Shown one piece after another: positions 12,453 to 20,655 of a stretch of DNA of 32,965 nucleotides. Origin of the DNA: Antribacter soli (GTDB taxonomy: Bacteria > Actinomycetota > Actinomycetes > Actinomycetales > Cellulomonadaceae). The DNA is taken from positions 1 to 32,965 of the forward strand of contig NZ_JAKGSG010000047.1 in NCBI RefSeq assembly GCF_021568775.1, in the 5' to 3' direction. The translations under genes and the position numbers were made by a program. Under the pieces are notes generated by a model. The model saw only the letters and a list, made by a program, of their open reading frames with translations. It was not told the origin of the DNA and made no database searches. Each line of letters opens with the position of its first letter. Positions within the stretch are counted from its first letter, which is position 1.

Positions 12453-15107
12453 TTATGACGCCAGGCCCTCCACCGAGCCGAAGCACACCAGCGGGACGGG
12501 CTCCGACACGTCGGCCAGCGCGGCCGCGAGCGCCGCCTCCGGGTCGTCCGTGTCGCGCAGGTGGGCGTGGAGGCGCGGCATGACCTCGGCGGCGAGCGCG
12601 TCGGACAGCGGGGCCACGGAGGCGATGACGGCCCGGGCACCCAGCCGGAGCAGGACCGACGTCAGCCCAAGCACCTCGCCGCCGAGCACCGCCGTGTGGC
12701 CGCCGACCTCGCAGGACGAGAGGACCACCACGGAGTCGGGCAGGCGCAGGCCGTCCAGCTCGTGCGCGAAGAGCGGGCCGTCCGCCAGCTCGATCGACGC
12801 GAACAGCGGGTTGTCGGCGTCGTGCCGTCCGTGCGTGGCAAGGTGCACGACGTCGTGCGTCGCGAGCGCCTTCCGCACGGCGTCCGTCGTCGCGGCGGTG
12901 CCGGTCAGGACCGTCGCCTGCCGGGCCTGAGCGCCCGGGTCGGCGGGGACGACCTCGTCGGCCGGCGCCGCTGGGAGCCAGATCGCGCCGACCGCGTTCG
13001 CCTCCGCCTCGCCCTGGGCTACGCCGGGGCCAGCGGCCGTGAGGACCCGACGCCCGCCCGACGGCGTCGCGTGCGAGCGGCCGCGCGCGACGTACGAGCG
13101 CACCGCGGTCCGCAGTCCAGCCCGGGACGGGAGGGCCGACCAAGGGATGCTGATCAGCGGCTCGCGGGCGGCCACGTACAGGTCGCCCGAGGCGCGGAGC
13201 GGCACGACGAGCGCGTCGTCGAGCGCCTGCAGGCTGCGGCGGAGCGACCCCTGAGCGGCGGCACGCAACGGTGCGGGGATGAGGTCGTTCGCGGTGATCG
13301 CGAGGTCGGCGCGGACGCGGCGCACGCGCTCGCCGACGTCGGCGGTGGGGCCGAGGTCGATCATCGTTGCGCCGCGGGCGTCCAGGCGAACCGCACGGAG
13401 GTGACCGTCGACGACCGAGAAGTTCACGACGACGGCACCATCGCCGCGCTGAGCGAGCAGGCGCGTGACCTCGCGCGCCGTCACCGCGCGCTCGGGGCCG
13501 ACCGCCTCGCCTGCGTGCCGCCACGAGCGCTCCCGGACCTCGGCCTGGATCCGGCGGGCGCGGCGTGTCAGGACTTCACGTTCGGTGATGGCCGCCCTGT
13601 CTCCCGTGGCCGGGAGCTCGCGCGCCTTCGCCAGGAGACCCCGTGCCTCCGTGAGCAGGGCTGCGGCCTCCGGATCCTCAGGAGGGGTGACGCGGCCGAC
13701 GCCTGCGCCCACGGCCCTGCCGCGCTCCAGGGCGTCGAACAGGGCGGCAGGGCGGCCGGTGACAAGTGCCGCGCGAACGTCAACCCACTGGAGTTCGACG
13801 CCGTGCACGGCGGCCGCCGTCACCGACTCGACGCTCCCCAGGCGCGAACGGTGGTCGCTCAGAAGAGCGAACCCCTCCCGCACAGCGCGCAGGCCGCGGC
13901 GACGGTCGCCCTCGGCAAAGGCGAGCTCCGCGGCGGCAACGTAGCGCTGGACGCGGAGGGTGAGCGGGGCACGCGGAGCGTCACGTGGCACCTGCGCGAA
14001 GACGTCGCGCGCCCGATCCATGTCACCCGCCTGCAACAGCCACTGCACTGCGACGAGCCGCGCCGCATCGCCTGGGTGGTGGCCAAGGACCGGACCGGCC
14101 ACGTCGCCATGCTCGGCGGCCACGAGCGCCGCCGTGGCTCGGCGGCGTGCAGCCGCCCGGGTGACGCCCTCCCCCTGGCGCACCGGCGTCAGCGCGGCCT
14201 CAAGCTCCAGGACGCGGGCAAGGACTGCACGCGGCGCATAGCCGACGCGCGCGAAGTGTCGACGTGCCTGCCGGGACAGGGCTCGGGCCTCGCCGTACCG
14301 CTGCAGTCCGACGAGGCAGCGCGCGCGGTAGTACTCGGCCTCAGCGCGATCGAGGCGAAGTCCTGCAGCGGTGAGCTGGGGAATCGCCTCGACCAGGAGT
14401 TCCTCGGCATCGGCGAGGAGGCCGCCCTCGAAGAGCACCTCGGCGCGGCCCAGCAGGGGGATGCCGTCCCGCTGATCGGGGGCGAGTCTCGCTGCCCGTG
14501 CCATGTCCGTCAATGCGCTCGGTATGTCCCCGAGCAAGTGCTTGGCGGATCCGATGTTGTGAAGCGAGAACGCCATGAAGAACGGATGGTTGAGCGCCAC
14601 CGAGTGCGCATGGGCGGACTGGTAGTCCGTGAGAGCGGCGGCGAAGTCGCCGAGCTCCATGTGAGCGCTTCCTCGATTGAGAAACGTCGTCGCGCGATCA
14701 CGATGGTCGGACGGGCCGTGAAGCTCAAGAGCGCGAGTGAGAGCCGCGAGCGCATCACGAGGCTGGCCGGTCCGAATCAGGACGAGTCCGTACTGACCCG
14801 CCACGAGACCAGCCAGGTCTGGCCGACCGGAAGACTCAGCGACGTGGCCGGCCAGACCCAGCACCTCCATGACGCGCTTGTCGCCGCCGGGCTGCCTGAG
14901 TACACAGGTACTCAGGCCGAGATACGTCCGGACAAGGAGAGTCGACTTCTGTTCACCGTCACCAGCCTCCATTGGGTCTGGGAGTGAACGGAGCTCGTTG
15001 ACCAGACGCTGGTAGAGCGCCGCCGCCCTGCCTGCCTCGGCACGCAGGCTGAACTCGCGCGCCTCCTCGAGTCGCGCGGTGAGCCTGGCCCAGAGATCCT
15101 CCGGCAT
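12453..15107 (-). CDS. TPR-CHAT protease, copy 2 (upstream)
   Basis: This 884-residue paralog of the neighbouring CHAT protein is alignable along its whole length. TPR-like helices are clear at about 140-212 (FLNRGSAHMELGDFAAALTDY, then HNIGSAKHLLGDIPSAL). The C-terminal CHAT domain has H759 in HLATHGRHD and C799 in LSSCEVGG, again 40 residues apart. Both paralogs share VRADLAITANDLIPAPLR-type sequence before the catalytic region and end in a conserved LVCFG..EGLA tail. No signal peptide is present, so it is cytoplasmic. The ATG lies 23 bp after the subtilisin stop, so the two are almost certainly cotranscribed. The 5' third of the gene is visibly less GC-rich than its neighbours. The family cleaves protein partners; the target here is unknown. 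Confidence 0.92.
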   Translation of the reverse strand: MPEDLWARLTARLEEAREFSLRAEAGRAAALYQRLVNELRSLPDPMEAGDGEQKSTLLVRTYLGLSTCVLRQPGGDKRVMEVLGLAGHVAESSGRPDLAGLVAGQYGLVLIRTGQPRDALAALTRALELHGPSDHRDRATTFLNRGSAHMELGDFAAALTDYQSAHAHSVALNHPFFMAFSLHNIGSAKHLLGDIPSALTDMARAARLAPDQRDGIPLLGRAEVLFEGGLLADAEELLVEAIPQLTAAGLRLDRAEAEYYRARCLVGLQRYGEARALSRQARRHFARVGYAPRAVLARVLELEAALTPVRQGEGVTRAAARRRATAALVAAEHGDVAGPVLGHHPGDAARLVAVQWLLQAGDMDRARDVFAQVPRDAPRAPLTLRVQRYVAAAELAFAEGDRRRGLRAVREGFALLSDHRSRLGSVESVTAAAVHGVELQWVDVRAALVTGRPAALFDALERGRAVGAGVGRVTPPEDPEAAALLTEARGLLAKARELPATGDRAAITEREVLTRRARRIQAEVRERSWRHAGEAVGPERAVTAREVTRLLAQRGDGAVVVNFSVVDGHLRAVRLDARGATMIDLGPTADVGERVRRVRADLAITANDLIPAPLRAAAQGSLRRSLQALDDALVVPLRASGDLYVAAREPLISIPWSALPSRAGLRTAVRSYVARGRSHATPSGGRRVLTAAGPGVAQGEAEANAVGAIWLPAAPADEVVPADPGAQARQATVLTGTAATTDAVRKALATHDVVHLATHGRHDADNPLFASIELADGPLFAHELDGLRLPDSVVVLSSCEVGGHTAVLGGEVLGLTSVLLRLGARAVIASVAPLSDALAAEVMPRLHAHLRDTDDPEAALAAALADVSEPVPLVCFGSVEGLAS

Positions 15108-15130
15108 CGGATCCGCGCACCCCCATGACG

Positions 15131-16630
15131 TCAGGTCGTGGGCTCAGCCACGTAGAGTCCCTCCACGGAGTAGATAGCATCCCATGCCGTCGAGACGCGC
15201 GAGGAGCGGTCGTCGGGATCGCCGTCGCCCGCCGCCAGGCGTCGGTCGAAGAGTGTCCGAGCCAGCTCGCCGGCGAGCACCGGAGCCGCGAACGAGGTTC
15301 CGCTCCACAGCGCGAAGCCTCCGGTGAAGTCGTCCGCGTCCAGAGACTCCTGCTCACCGTCGACACGACGTGTCTCAGGAACCGCCGGCCCGTCGTAGGT
15401 CACCGGCAACGTGCTCAGAACTTCGACGCCCGGGCGGCTCGTCGTGACCCACGGTCCGTCGTTGCTGAAGTCGGCGAGCGTGCCGTTCGGGTTCGCTGCG
15501 CCGACGACCAGGAGTGGCGGATAGTCGTCCGTGAGGTCGGTCGGGTTCGCCGGTGCAACGCGGTCGCCGTCGCTCACGACTTCGGGCGCCCACGCCGCCG
15601 GGAAGACCGGCGCCCGGGTGCCATCGTTTCCCGCGGAGACGACAACGAGCACACCCTCCCGTCGGAGGTCGCGCAGGACACCACGGAGCACGCCCTCGTA
15701 GTCGTCGTCCTCGACCGACTCGGGGACAAACCCGCATGCCAGGATGACGACATCGACGCCGCTGTGCTCTTCGACACCCGACACACCTCGGACGTGGTAC
15801 TCGAGGAGCCGCCCGAGGCTGCGCGCGAGGTCCCACTCGGTCACGAGCCCATCTTGGCCGAGGACTCGCACCGGCAGTAGTGCAGCATCCGGGCAGACCT
15901 GGTGCACGATGCCGGCGATGAACGTTCCGTGACCGGCGTGGCTCGGGATGATCGCTCCCTCCGCCGTCCGCTCGGGCACCGCGTCGCCGTCGGGCTCCTC
16001 GGCCGGGTAAGTACCGAGCGGGCTCCCATCGATCGTGGCGTCGCGGATCACGGTATCGCCCTCGTCGAACCAGGGGTGACGGCCGATCCCCGTGTCGACG
16101 ATCGCCACGACCGGTCGCTGGAGGCCCTCCGCCGTCACGTGCGACGTGGCGCCGGAAGCATGCACCCGGTGTGGCGGTGGACCGGGCCGGTGCGCCGGAC
16201 GGGCGCCCCCCGGGCGGGCGAATCCCACCGTGTTCCGGTGCCCGCTCAGCACGTGGTCGAGGCCCGCTCGGACGCGATTCTCGTCGTCCACCCCGGTGAC
16301 TGCCTCGTCGAGGAGGTCCCAGGCGTCGACCTCGTCGCCCTCGACGACGAGCGACACCGCGGTTCGCGACGCCTCGCCGCGCGCCGGCGCCTCTTGGAGC
16401 ACGTAGGAAAGGCCGCGCCGTTGGGCGGCCGCGATCGCGGCCTCGATGACGACGTCCTGGTCGGCACCAGGGATGCCCCGGACGATGAGCCGGTCCGCCA
16501 CGTACCGTGTGGGGGCCACGCGGCCACCGCGACGGCGCTGCGCTCGCGCCGGATCAAGCTCCCGGACAGGCCGCCAGCCTCCCTCGTGGTCCCGGACGCG
16601 CAGGACGGGCTCGGGCTTGGGCTCGCTCAT
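15131..16630 (-). CDS. S8 (subtilisin-family) serine protease, cytoplasmic
   Basis: This is a 499-residue subtilase. The triad is complete: D179 in VAIVDTGIGRHP, H234 in GHGTFIAGIV and S446 in SGTSFAAPVLAGELA. The oxyanion Asn is N335 in SAGNDGTR. About 170 residues precede the catalytic domain and do not resemble a secretion signal or a typical I9 propeptide. The N-terminus is charged and polar, and no C-terminal anchor is seen, so it probably acts inside the cell. I preferred the ATG at 16630 (GAGAGGT ribosome-binding site 6 nt upstream) over the in-frame GTG at 16660. It lies 117 bp after the unknown protein and 23 bp before CHAT copy 2. With the CHAT proteins it suggests a protease cascade (inference). 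Confidence 0.93.
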   Translation of the reverse strand: MSEPKPEPVLRVRDHEGGWRPVRELDPARAQRRRGGRVAPTRYVADRLIVRGIPGADQDVVIEAAIAAAQRRGLSYVLQEAPARGEASRTAVSLVVEGDEVDAWDLLDEAVTGVDDENRVRAGLDHVLSGHRNTVGFARPGGARPAHRPGPPPHRVHASGATSHVTAEGLQRPVVAIVDTGIGRHPWFDEGDTVIRDATIDGSPLGTYPAEEPDGDAVPERTAEGAIIPSHAGHGTFIAGIVHQVCPDAALLPVRVLGQDGLVTEWDLARSLGRLLEYHVRGVSGVEEHSGVDVVILACGFVPESVEDDDYEGVLRGVLRDLRREGVLVVVSAGNDGTRAPVFPAAWAPEVVSDGDRVAPANPTDLTDDYPPLLVVGAANPNGTLADFSNDGPWVTTSRPGVEVLSTLPVTYDGPAVPETRRVDGEQESLDADDFTGGFALWSGTSFAAPVLAGELARTLFDRRLAAGDGDPDDRSSRVSTAWDAIYSVEGLYVAEPTT

Positions 16631-16747
16631 GGCAATACCTCTCGATCGGTGATCACTCACGTTGTGCCGGCCGAGTCCCCTGCGCGACCGGAATTGCCGA
16701 CGGCCCGTAGACCGTCCGGTGCGCGTCCGCCGTGACGCGCCAATACG

Positions 16748-17314
16748 TCAGATCTCGATGACCGGCGTGCTCACCGCGCCCGCGCCGCCGTCCGCGGCGA
16801 CCGCCTCGTCGGCCCGACGCACAACCAGGCTTGCCAGCCCCCTGTCGACGGCGTCGAACGAGAACCGCCCGTCCACGTCGGACGCCACGACCAGCGGGTC
16901 CGTCCCCGGCCGGTGCAGCTCGACGGACAGCACCCCCGCGGGCACCGCCCACCCGTCGACGCGGACCTGGCCTCCCTGGGCCCCGGACAACGAGATCATG
17001 ACGGTGAGCGACTCGTGGGTGAACGTGATGGTGCGCGCCTCGACCGGCGTCGCCTCGCCGGTACCGCCGAGAGTGTCGCCACGAACTCCGGTCAGCGGGG
17101 CTTCGACGTAGGCGAGCTCCATGACCTCGGCCTCCAGGCCGGCAAGGGTCGCCGCGAAGAGTGACCGTTCCACGAGCCCCTCGGGTACGGGGTCGATGCG
17201 CGCGGTGATGCGTGCAAGGCGTGCCAGGACCGCGGCGTCCACCTCGTCCGGCGGGCCGCCCGGGTCGTACGCGTCGGGCACGGGAACGCCCGCGTCGGAA
17301 GTCAGGTCGTCCAC
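16748..17314 (-). CDS. sigma-associated protein of unknown function
   Basis: This 188-residue protein of no recognised family starts at a GTG inside the 3' end of the sigma gene (13-bp overlap), so the two are translationally coupled. The first 25 residues are acidic and flexible. Residues 26-70 are predicted helical (VLARLARITARIDPVPEGLVERS). Residues 95-167 alternate in the way of a beta-sandwich and include VDGRFSFDAV, resembling carboxypeptidase-regulatory or Ig-like folds. The C-terminus is Ala/Gly-rich and no transmembrane segment is seen. The position directly after an ECF-like sigma gene is where an anti-sigma factor normally sits. A soluble anti-sigma factor or a cleavable sensor is therefore the leading inference, but no zinc-binding anti-sigma motif is present. 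Confidence 0.8.
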   Translation of the reverse strand: MDDLTSDAGVPVPDAYDPGGPPDEVDAAVLARLARITARIDPVPEGLVERSLFAATLAGLEAEVMELAYVEAPLTGVRGDTLGGTGEATPVEARTITFTHESLTVMISLSGAQGGQVRVDGWAVPAGVLSVELHRPGTDPLVVASDVDGRFSFDAVDRGLASLVVRRADEAVAADGGAGAVSTPVIEI

Positions 17315-17943
17315 GAGAAGTCCCCCTGCTCGTCAAGAATGGTGCGCAGCTTGGCCAGGCAGCGGCCACGCGTCGATCCGATGCTGCCCATGGGCATGCC
17401 GATCGCGGCGGAGATCGCCCGGTAGTCGGGCCGGTCGGCGAGGGACACGAGGCGCAGCAGCTCCTCGCAGCGCTTGGGCAGCCGCGCCATCGCGCCCCAC
17501 AGGATCCGGTCCCGCTCGTCCTGCAGAACCCGTACGTCCGGCGTCGGGTCCTTCGCAGGGAGCGACGCCGGGTGGTCGGGGCTGTCGTCCGGGAGGTCCG
17601 CGCGGCGTCGGGCGTCGTCCCGCGTCTTGCGGACGGCCTCCCAGGCGGCACGGCGTGCGGTGACGAGGAGCCACTTCAGCACGGCGTGGGGCTCGGTGAT
17701 CGTGTTCGCGTGCTTCACGAGAGCGGCCCACGTGTGCTGGACCACGTCGTCCGCCTCCTGGCGGTCGACCCCCTGGGCACGCACGGTGTGCCAGAGCAGC
17801 GGCGTCGCCTCACGGATCAGCTCGCCGAGCGCGTGCTGCCTGCCTGCGCGGTACTCCAGGAGCGCGTGCGCCGCGCGGTCGCCGAGGCTGGTCTCCACCC
17901 CGTCCACGTTTGGCTCGGGCAGGGCGTCGGTGGGTCGTGTCAT
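17302..17943 (-). CDS. ECF-like sigma-70 family RNA polymerase sigma factor
   Basis: This 213-residue two-domain sigma factor would direct core RNA polymerase to a specific promoter set. Region 2 spans about 33-108, with the core-binding DDVVQHTWAALVKHA at 65-79 and a promoter-melting WLLVTARRAAWEAVR. Region 4 spans about 148-203, with the -35-recognition helix-turn-helix DYRAISAAIGMPMGSIGSTR. The acidic linker is rich in Asp and Pro. The ATG at 17943 gives a compact start; an in-frame ATG at 18054 would add 37 residues with less typical codons and is less likely. The ribosome-binding site is weak. It is the first gene of the accessory block. A GGAACT element upstream could be an autoregulated ECF -35 site (weak). 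Confidence 0.92.
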   Translation of the reverse strand: MTRPTDALPEPNVDGVETSLGDRAAHALLEYRAGRQHALGELIREATPLLWHTVRAQGVDRQEADDVVQHTWAALVKHANTITEPHAVLKWLLVTARRAAWEAVRKTRDDARRRADLPDDSPDHPASLPAKDPTPDVRVLQDERDRILWGAMARLPKRCEELLRLVSLADRPDYRAISAAIGMPMGSIGSTRGRCLAKLRTILDEQGDFSWTT

Positions 17944-18177
17944 CGCATCGCCGAGTGTGTGCACGGCGCCCGGGCCGGCCGGGCGCACAGGATAGGGACG
18001 CGCCGAGTCTAGGGCGACGACCGCGCGCGAGAGACGGCGGGCAAGGCCTCCCATGTGCTATTTCACCCCACCCCGTGTCAGTTCCTCAGGTCCGTTCACC
18101 TAGGAGGGAGGGGGGAAGGCCGGTTTGGATACATCGCGGATGACACTTCCGGTGCGAATTCTCTGGATACGCGAGAG
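17944..18177 (-). promoter_or_regulatory. intergenic region upstream of the sigma gene
   Basis: No convincing gene is seen on either strand between the sigma start and the rplA terminator. The only candidate signal is a minus-strand GGAACT (18080-18085), resembling the GGAAC -35 of ECF promoters. A matching CGTC/CGTT -10 at the right distance is not evident, so I hold this loosely. Confidence 0.25.
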
Positions 18178-18215
18178 CGGCCCGGCCGCCCTTCCGATGA
18201 AGGGTGGCCGGGCCG
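18178..18215 (-). terminator. terminator of the rplKA transcript
   Basis: A 16-bp GC-rich inverted repeat with one non-Watson-Crick position (18178-18193 against 18200-18215, 6-nt loop) lies 54 bp after the rplA stop. It insulates the accessory block from ribosomal-protein transcription. Confidence 0.8.
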
Positions 18216-18269
18216 CTCGTCAGCTGCTCAGCAGGCGCGCCCGCGGCGCGCCGCGCAAGAGACTCAGGC

Positions 18270-18986
18270 TCAGGCCTGCGTCTCCTCGAGGAGCTTGGTG
18301 GTGCGGGACTGGTCGACCGGGATGCCCGGGCCCATCGTGGTGGCGATGGTCGCCTTCGAGATGTAGCGACCCTTCGACGCGGACGGCTTGAGGCGGAGGA
18401 CCTCCTCGAGCGCTGCGGCGTAGTTCTCCACCAGCTGCGTCTCGTCGAACGAGACCTTGCCGATGATGAAGTGCAGGTTCGAGTGCTTGTCGACGCGGAA
18501 CTCGATCTTGCCGCCCTTGATCTCGGTGACAGCCTTGGCCACGTCCATCGTCACGGTGCCGGTCTTCGGGTTCGGCATGAGGCCGCGGGGGCCCAGCACC
18601 TTACCGAGGCGACCGACCTTGCCCATGAGGTCCGGGGTCGCGACAGCCGCGTCGAAGTCCGTGAAGCCGGCGGCAACCCGCTCGATGAGCTCGTCGCCAC
18701 CGACGATGTCGGCACCGGCCGCGCGGGCCTCCTCCGCCTTCGCCGCGTTCGCGAAGACGAGGACGCGGGCGGTCTTGCCCGTGCCGTGCGGCAGGTTGAC
18801 GGTGCCACGGACCATCTGGTCCGCCTTGCGGGGGTCCACGCCGAGGCGGAATGCGACCTCGACGGTCGCGTCGTACTTCGTGCTGGACGTCTCCTTGGCC
18901 AGGCGCACCGCGTCGAGCGGGGCGTAGAGCGCGTCGCGGTCGATCTTCTCCGCGGCGGCCCGGTAGGCCTTGCTGTGCTTCGTCAT
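18270..18986 (-). CDS. rplA: 50S ribosomal protein L1
   Basis: The 238-residue L1 forms the mobile L1 stalk near the E site and often represses its own operon by binding mRNA. The conserved family motif [19 protein letters not shown] is present, as is the C-terminal [19 protein letters not shown]. Length and ends are normal, with an ATG start. It follows rplK after 201 bp and is the last gene before a strong terminator. In the common order rplJ would follow directly; here the accessory block intervenes. Confidence 0.98.
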   Translation of the reverse strand: MTKHSKAYRAAAEKIDRDALYAPLDAVRLAKETSSTKYDATVEVAFRLGVDPRKADQMVRGTVNLPHGTGKTARVLVFANAAKAEEARAAGADIVGGDELIERVAAGFTDFDAAVATPDLMGKVGRLGKVLGPRGLMPNPKTGTVTMDVAKAVTEIKGGKIEFRVDKHSNLHFIIGKVSFDETQLVENYAAALEEVLRLKPSASKGRYISKATIATTMGPGIPVDQSRTTKLLEETQA

Positions 18987-19102
18987 TCTCTGTCTCCTTG
19001 TCGTGGTCGTGTCGGGTCCGGGCGGACCCTCCCACTGCGGGTGCCCGACGTCGGTCGGTCACCCTGGTCGGCTCGGTCCCGAAGGACCGTGGCCGAAGCT
19101 TC

Positions 19103-19139
19103 GTCAGCCCTGACCGTGCTGCTGGCGTCCAGGGCTGAC
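19103..19139 (-). repeat. rplK-rplA intergenic inverted repeat
   Basis: A perfect 10-bp inverted repeat (19103-19112 against 19130-19139, 17-nt loop) lies in the 201-bp gap between rplK and rplA. No T-tract follows. It could be a processing site, an attenuator or part of an L1 target. The rest of the gap shows nothing else clear. Confidence 0.6.
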
Positions 19140-19187
19140 TGCGTCATGGCCCGGCCGAGGCTTGCGCCCCGACCGGCCACGACCCCG

Positions 19188-19619
19188 TCAGCCCTGGACG
19201 ACGATGCCCATCGAGCGAGCGGTGCCCGCGATGATCTTCGTGGCGGCCTCGAGGTCGTTCGCGTTGAGGTCGGGGAGCTTCTGGGTGGCGATCTCGCGCA
19301 CCTGGTCCCCGGTCAGCGTCGCGACCTTCGTCGTGTGCGGGGTCGGCGAGCCCTTGGCCACGCCGGCGGCCTTCTTGATGAGCTCGGCAGCCGGCGGGGT
19401 CTTCGTGATGAAGGTGAAGGAACGGTCCTCGTAGACCGTGATCTCCACCGGGATCACGTTGCCGCGCTGCGACTCGGTCGCCGCGTTGTAGGCCTTGCAG
19501 AACTCCATGATGTTCACGCCGTGCTGACCGAGCGCGGGGCCGATCGGGGGCGCGGGGGTCGCCGCACCAGCGTTGATCTGGAGCTTGATAAGGCCGGAGA
19601 CCTTCTTCTTCGGGGGCAT
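19188..19619 (-). CDS. rplK: 50S ribosomal protein L11
   Basis: The 143-residue L11 binds the GTPase-associated centre of 23S rRNA together with L10 and L7/L12 and is needed for RelA-type stringent activation. The Pro-rich N-terminal domain ([20 protein letters not shown]) that contacts thiopeptide antibiotics is intact. The C-terminal rRNA-binding domain ([21 protein letters not shown]) is complete. It starts at an ATG 78 bp after nusG in the canonical secE-nusG-rplK-rplA order. The ribosome-binding site is weak (AGAAAG). Confidence 0.98.
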   Translation of the reverse strand: MPPKKKVSGLIKLQINAGAATPAPPIGPALGQHGVNIMEFCKAYNAATESQRGNVIPVEITVYEDRSFTFITKTPPAAELIKKAAGVAKGSPTPHTTKVATLTGDQVREIATQKLPDLNANDLEAATKIIAGTARSMGIVVQG

Positions 19620-19697
19620 GCTTCTACTTTCTGGTGAATGGGCCTACGCCGCGGGCGATGACCCGATTGCGGGTGCTGCGTCTTCCCGGGAACGGGA

Positions 19698-20483
19698 TCA
19701 GATCTTGGCGACCTGGTTGAACGACAGCTCGACCGGGGTCTCCCGGCCGAAGATGGAGACGAGAACCTTGAGCTTCTGGTTCTCGACGTTGATCTCGGAG
19801 ATCGTGGCGGGCAGCGTGTCGAACGGGCCGTCGGTGACGGTCACGGACTCGCCCACCTCGAAGTCGACCTCGACGGGGGCCTTCGCGGTCGCCCCGGCGG
19901 CGGCCGACTTGCCGGCCTCCGGCTTCGGCGCGAGCGTCGGTGCCAGCATCGAGAAGACCTCTTCGAGCGTCAGCGGCACCGGCTGGTGCGTGTGACCGAC
20001 GAAACCCGTCACGCCCGGCGTGTGCCGGACGGCGCCCCACGACTCGTCCGTGAGGTCCATGCGCACGAGGACGTACCCCGGGATGCGGACCCGGCGCACG
20101 ATCTTCTTCTGCGCGTTCTTGATCTCGGCCACCTCTTCCATGGGGACCTCGATCTGGAAGATGTAGTCCTCCATGTTCAGGCTCTGGATGCGGTTCTCCA
20201 GGTTGGCCTTCACACGGTTCTCGTAGCCCGCGTAGGAGTGGATGACGTACCACTCGCCGGGCTGGGAACGCAGCGTGCGCTTGAACTCGGCGACCTCGTC
20301 CTCGACGACGTCACCGTCCTCGTCGACCGGGCGAGCCTCGTCCGGCTCCGCGTCCGTCTCGACGTCAGCAAGCACGTCGGCAGGCTCGGTGTCCGCGGGC
20401 GTGCCTGCGCCTGCCTCGTCGCTCTCAGCGGCGGGCAGCTCGAGGTCGACGTTCTCCGTCTGGTCCAGCGAATCCTGGGACAC
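19698..20483 (-). CDS. nusG: transcription termination/antitermination factor NusG
   Basis: NusG binds RNA polymerase through its NGN domain and links it to Rho or the ribosome through its KOW domain. The NGN domain begins at residue 77 ([20 protein letters not shown]) and includes [13 protein letters not shown]. The KOW domain is at the C-terminus ([19 protein letters not shown]). A Pro/Ala/Lys-rich linker separates them. The product is 261 residues, longer than E. coli NusG because of an acidic, low-complexity N-terminal extension of about 75 residues, which is usual in actinobacteria. The start is a GTG (Met-Ser-Gln-Asp-Ser-Leu); upstream in-frame codons are unlike coding sequence. Confidence 0.96.
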   Translation of the reverse strand: MSQDSLDQTENVDLELPAAESDEAGAGTPADTEPADVLADVETDAEPDEARPVDEDGDVVEDEVAEFKRTLRSQPGEWYVIHSYAGYENRVKANLENRIQSLNMEDYIFQIEVPMEEVAEIKNAQKKIVRRVRIPGYVLVRMDLTDESWGAVRHTPGVTGFVGHTHQPVPLTLEEVFSMLAPTLAPKPEAGKSAAAGATAKAPVEVDFEVGESVTVTDGPFDTLPATISEINVENQKLKVLVSIFGRETPVELSFNQVAKI

Positions 20484-20627
20484 GAACGAACCTGCTTTCT
20501 TCTCCCGTGCCGGAAACCCGGCACCTGTGTGCGTACCTCTACGAGATTCTCGCGGGGATCCTCTCGACAGCATCGCGTCACGACGCCCGCCGTGCACGCC
20601 CACGTCGCCGGGCCACTGCCCGGGGCC

Positions 20628-20644
20628 CGCCCGGATGCCGGGCG
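20628..20644 (-). terminator. small hairpin after secE
   Basis: A perfect 7-bp GC stem (20628-20634 against 20638-20644, 3-nt loop) lies 11 nt past the secE stop. The remaining ~145 bp to nusG hold no gene. It may only partly terminate, since nusG usually follows secE in one transcript. Confidence 0.4.
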
Positions 20645-20655
20645 GCGGGAGTGGC

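Noticed and set aside
9403-17943. A CRISPR-linked (Craspase-like) or phage-derived origin for the CHAT block
   Set aside because: I saw no repeat-spacer array, Cas gene, integrase, transposase or terminal repeats in or near the block. The Craspase comparison is kept only as an analogy.
17944-18054. A longer start for the sigma factor adding 37 residues
   Set aside because: The added codons are Arg/Pro/Gly-rich with a rare CTA and are not expected at a sigma N-terminus. No better ribosome-binding site is gained.
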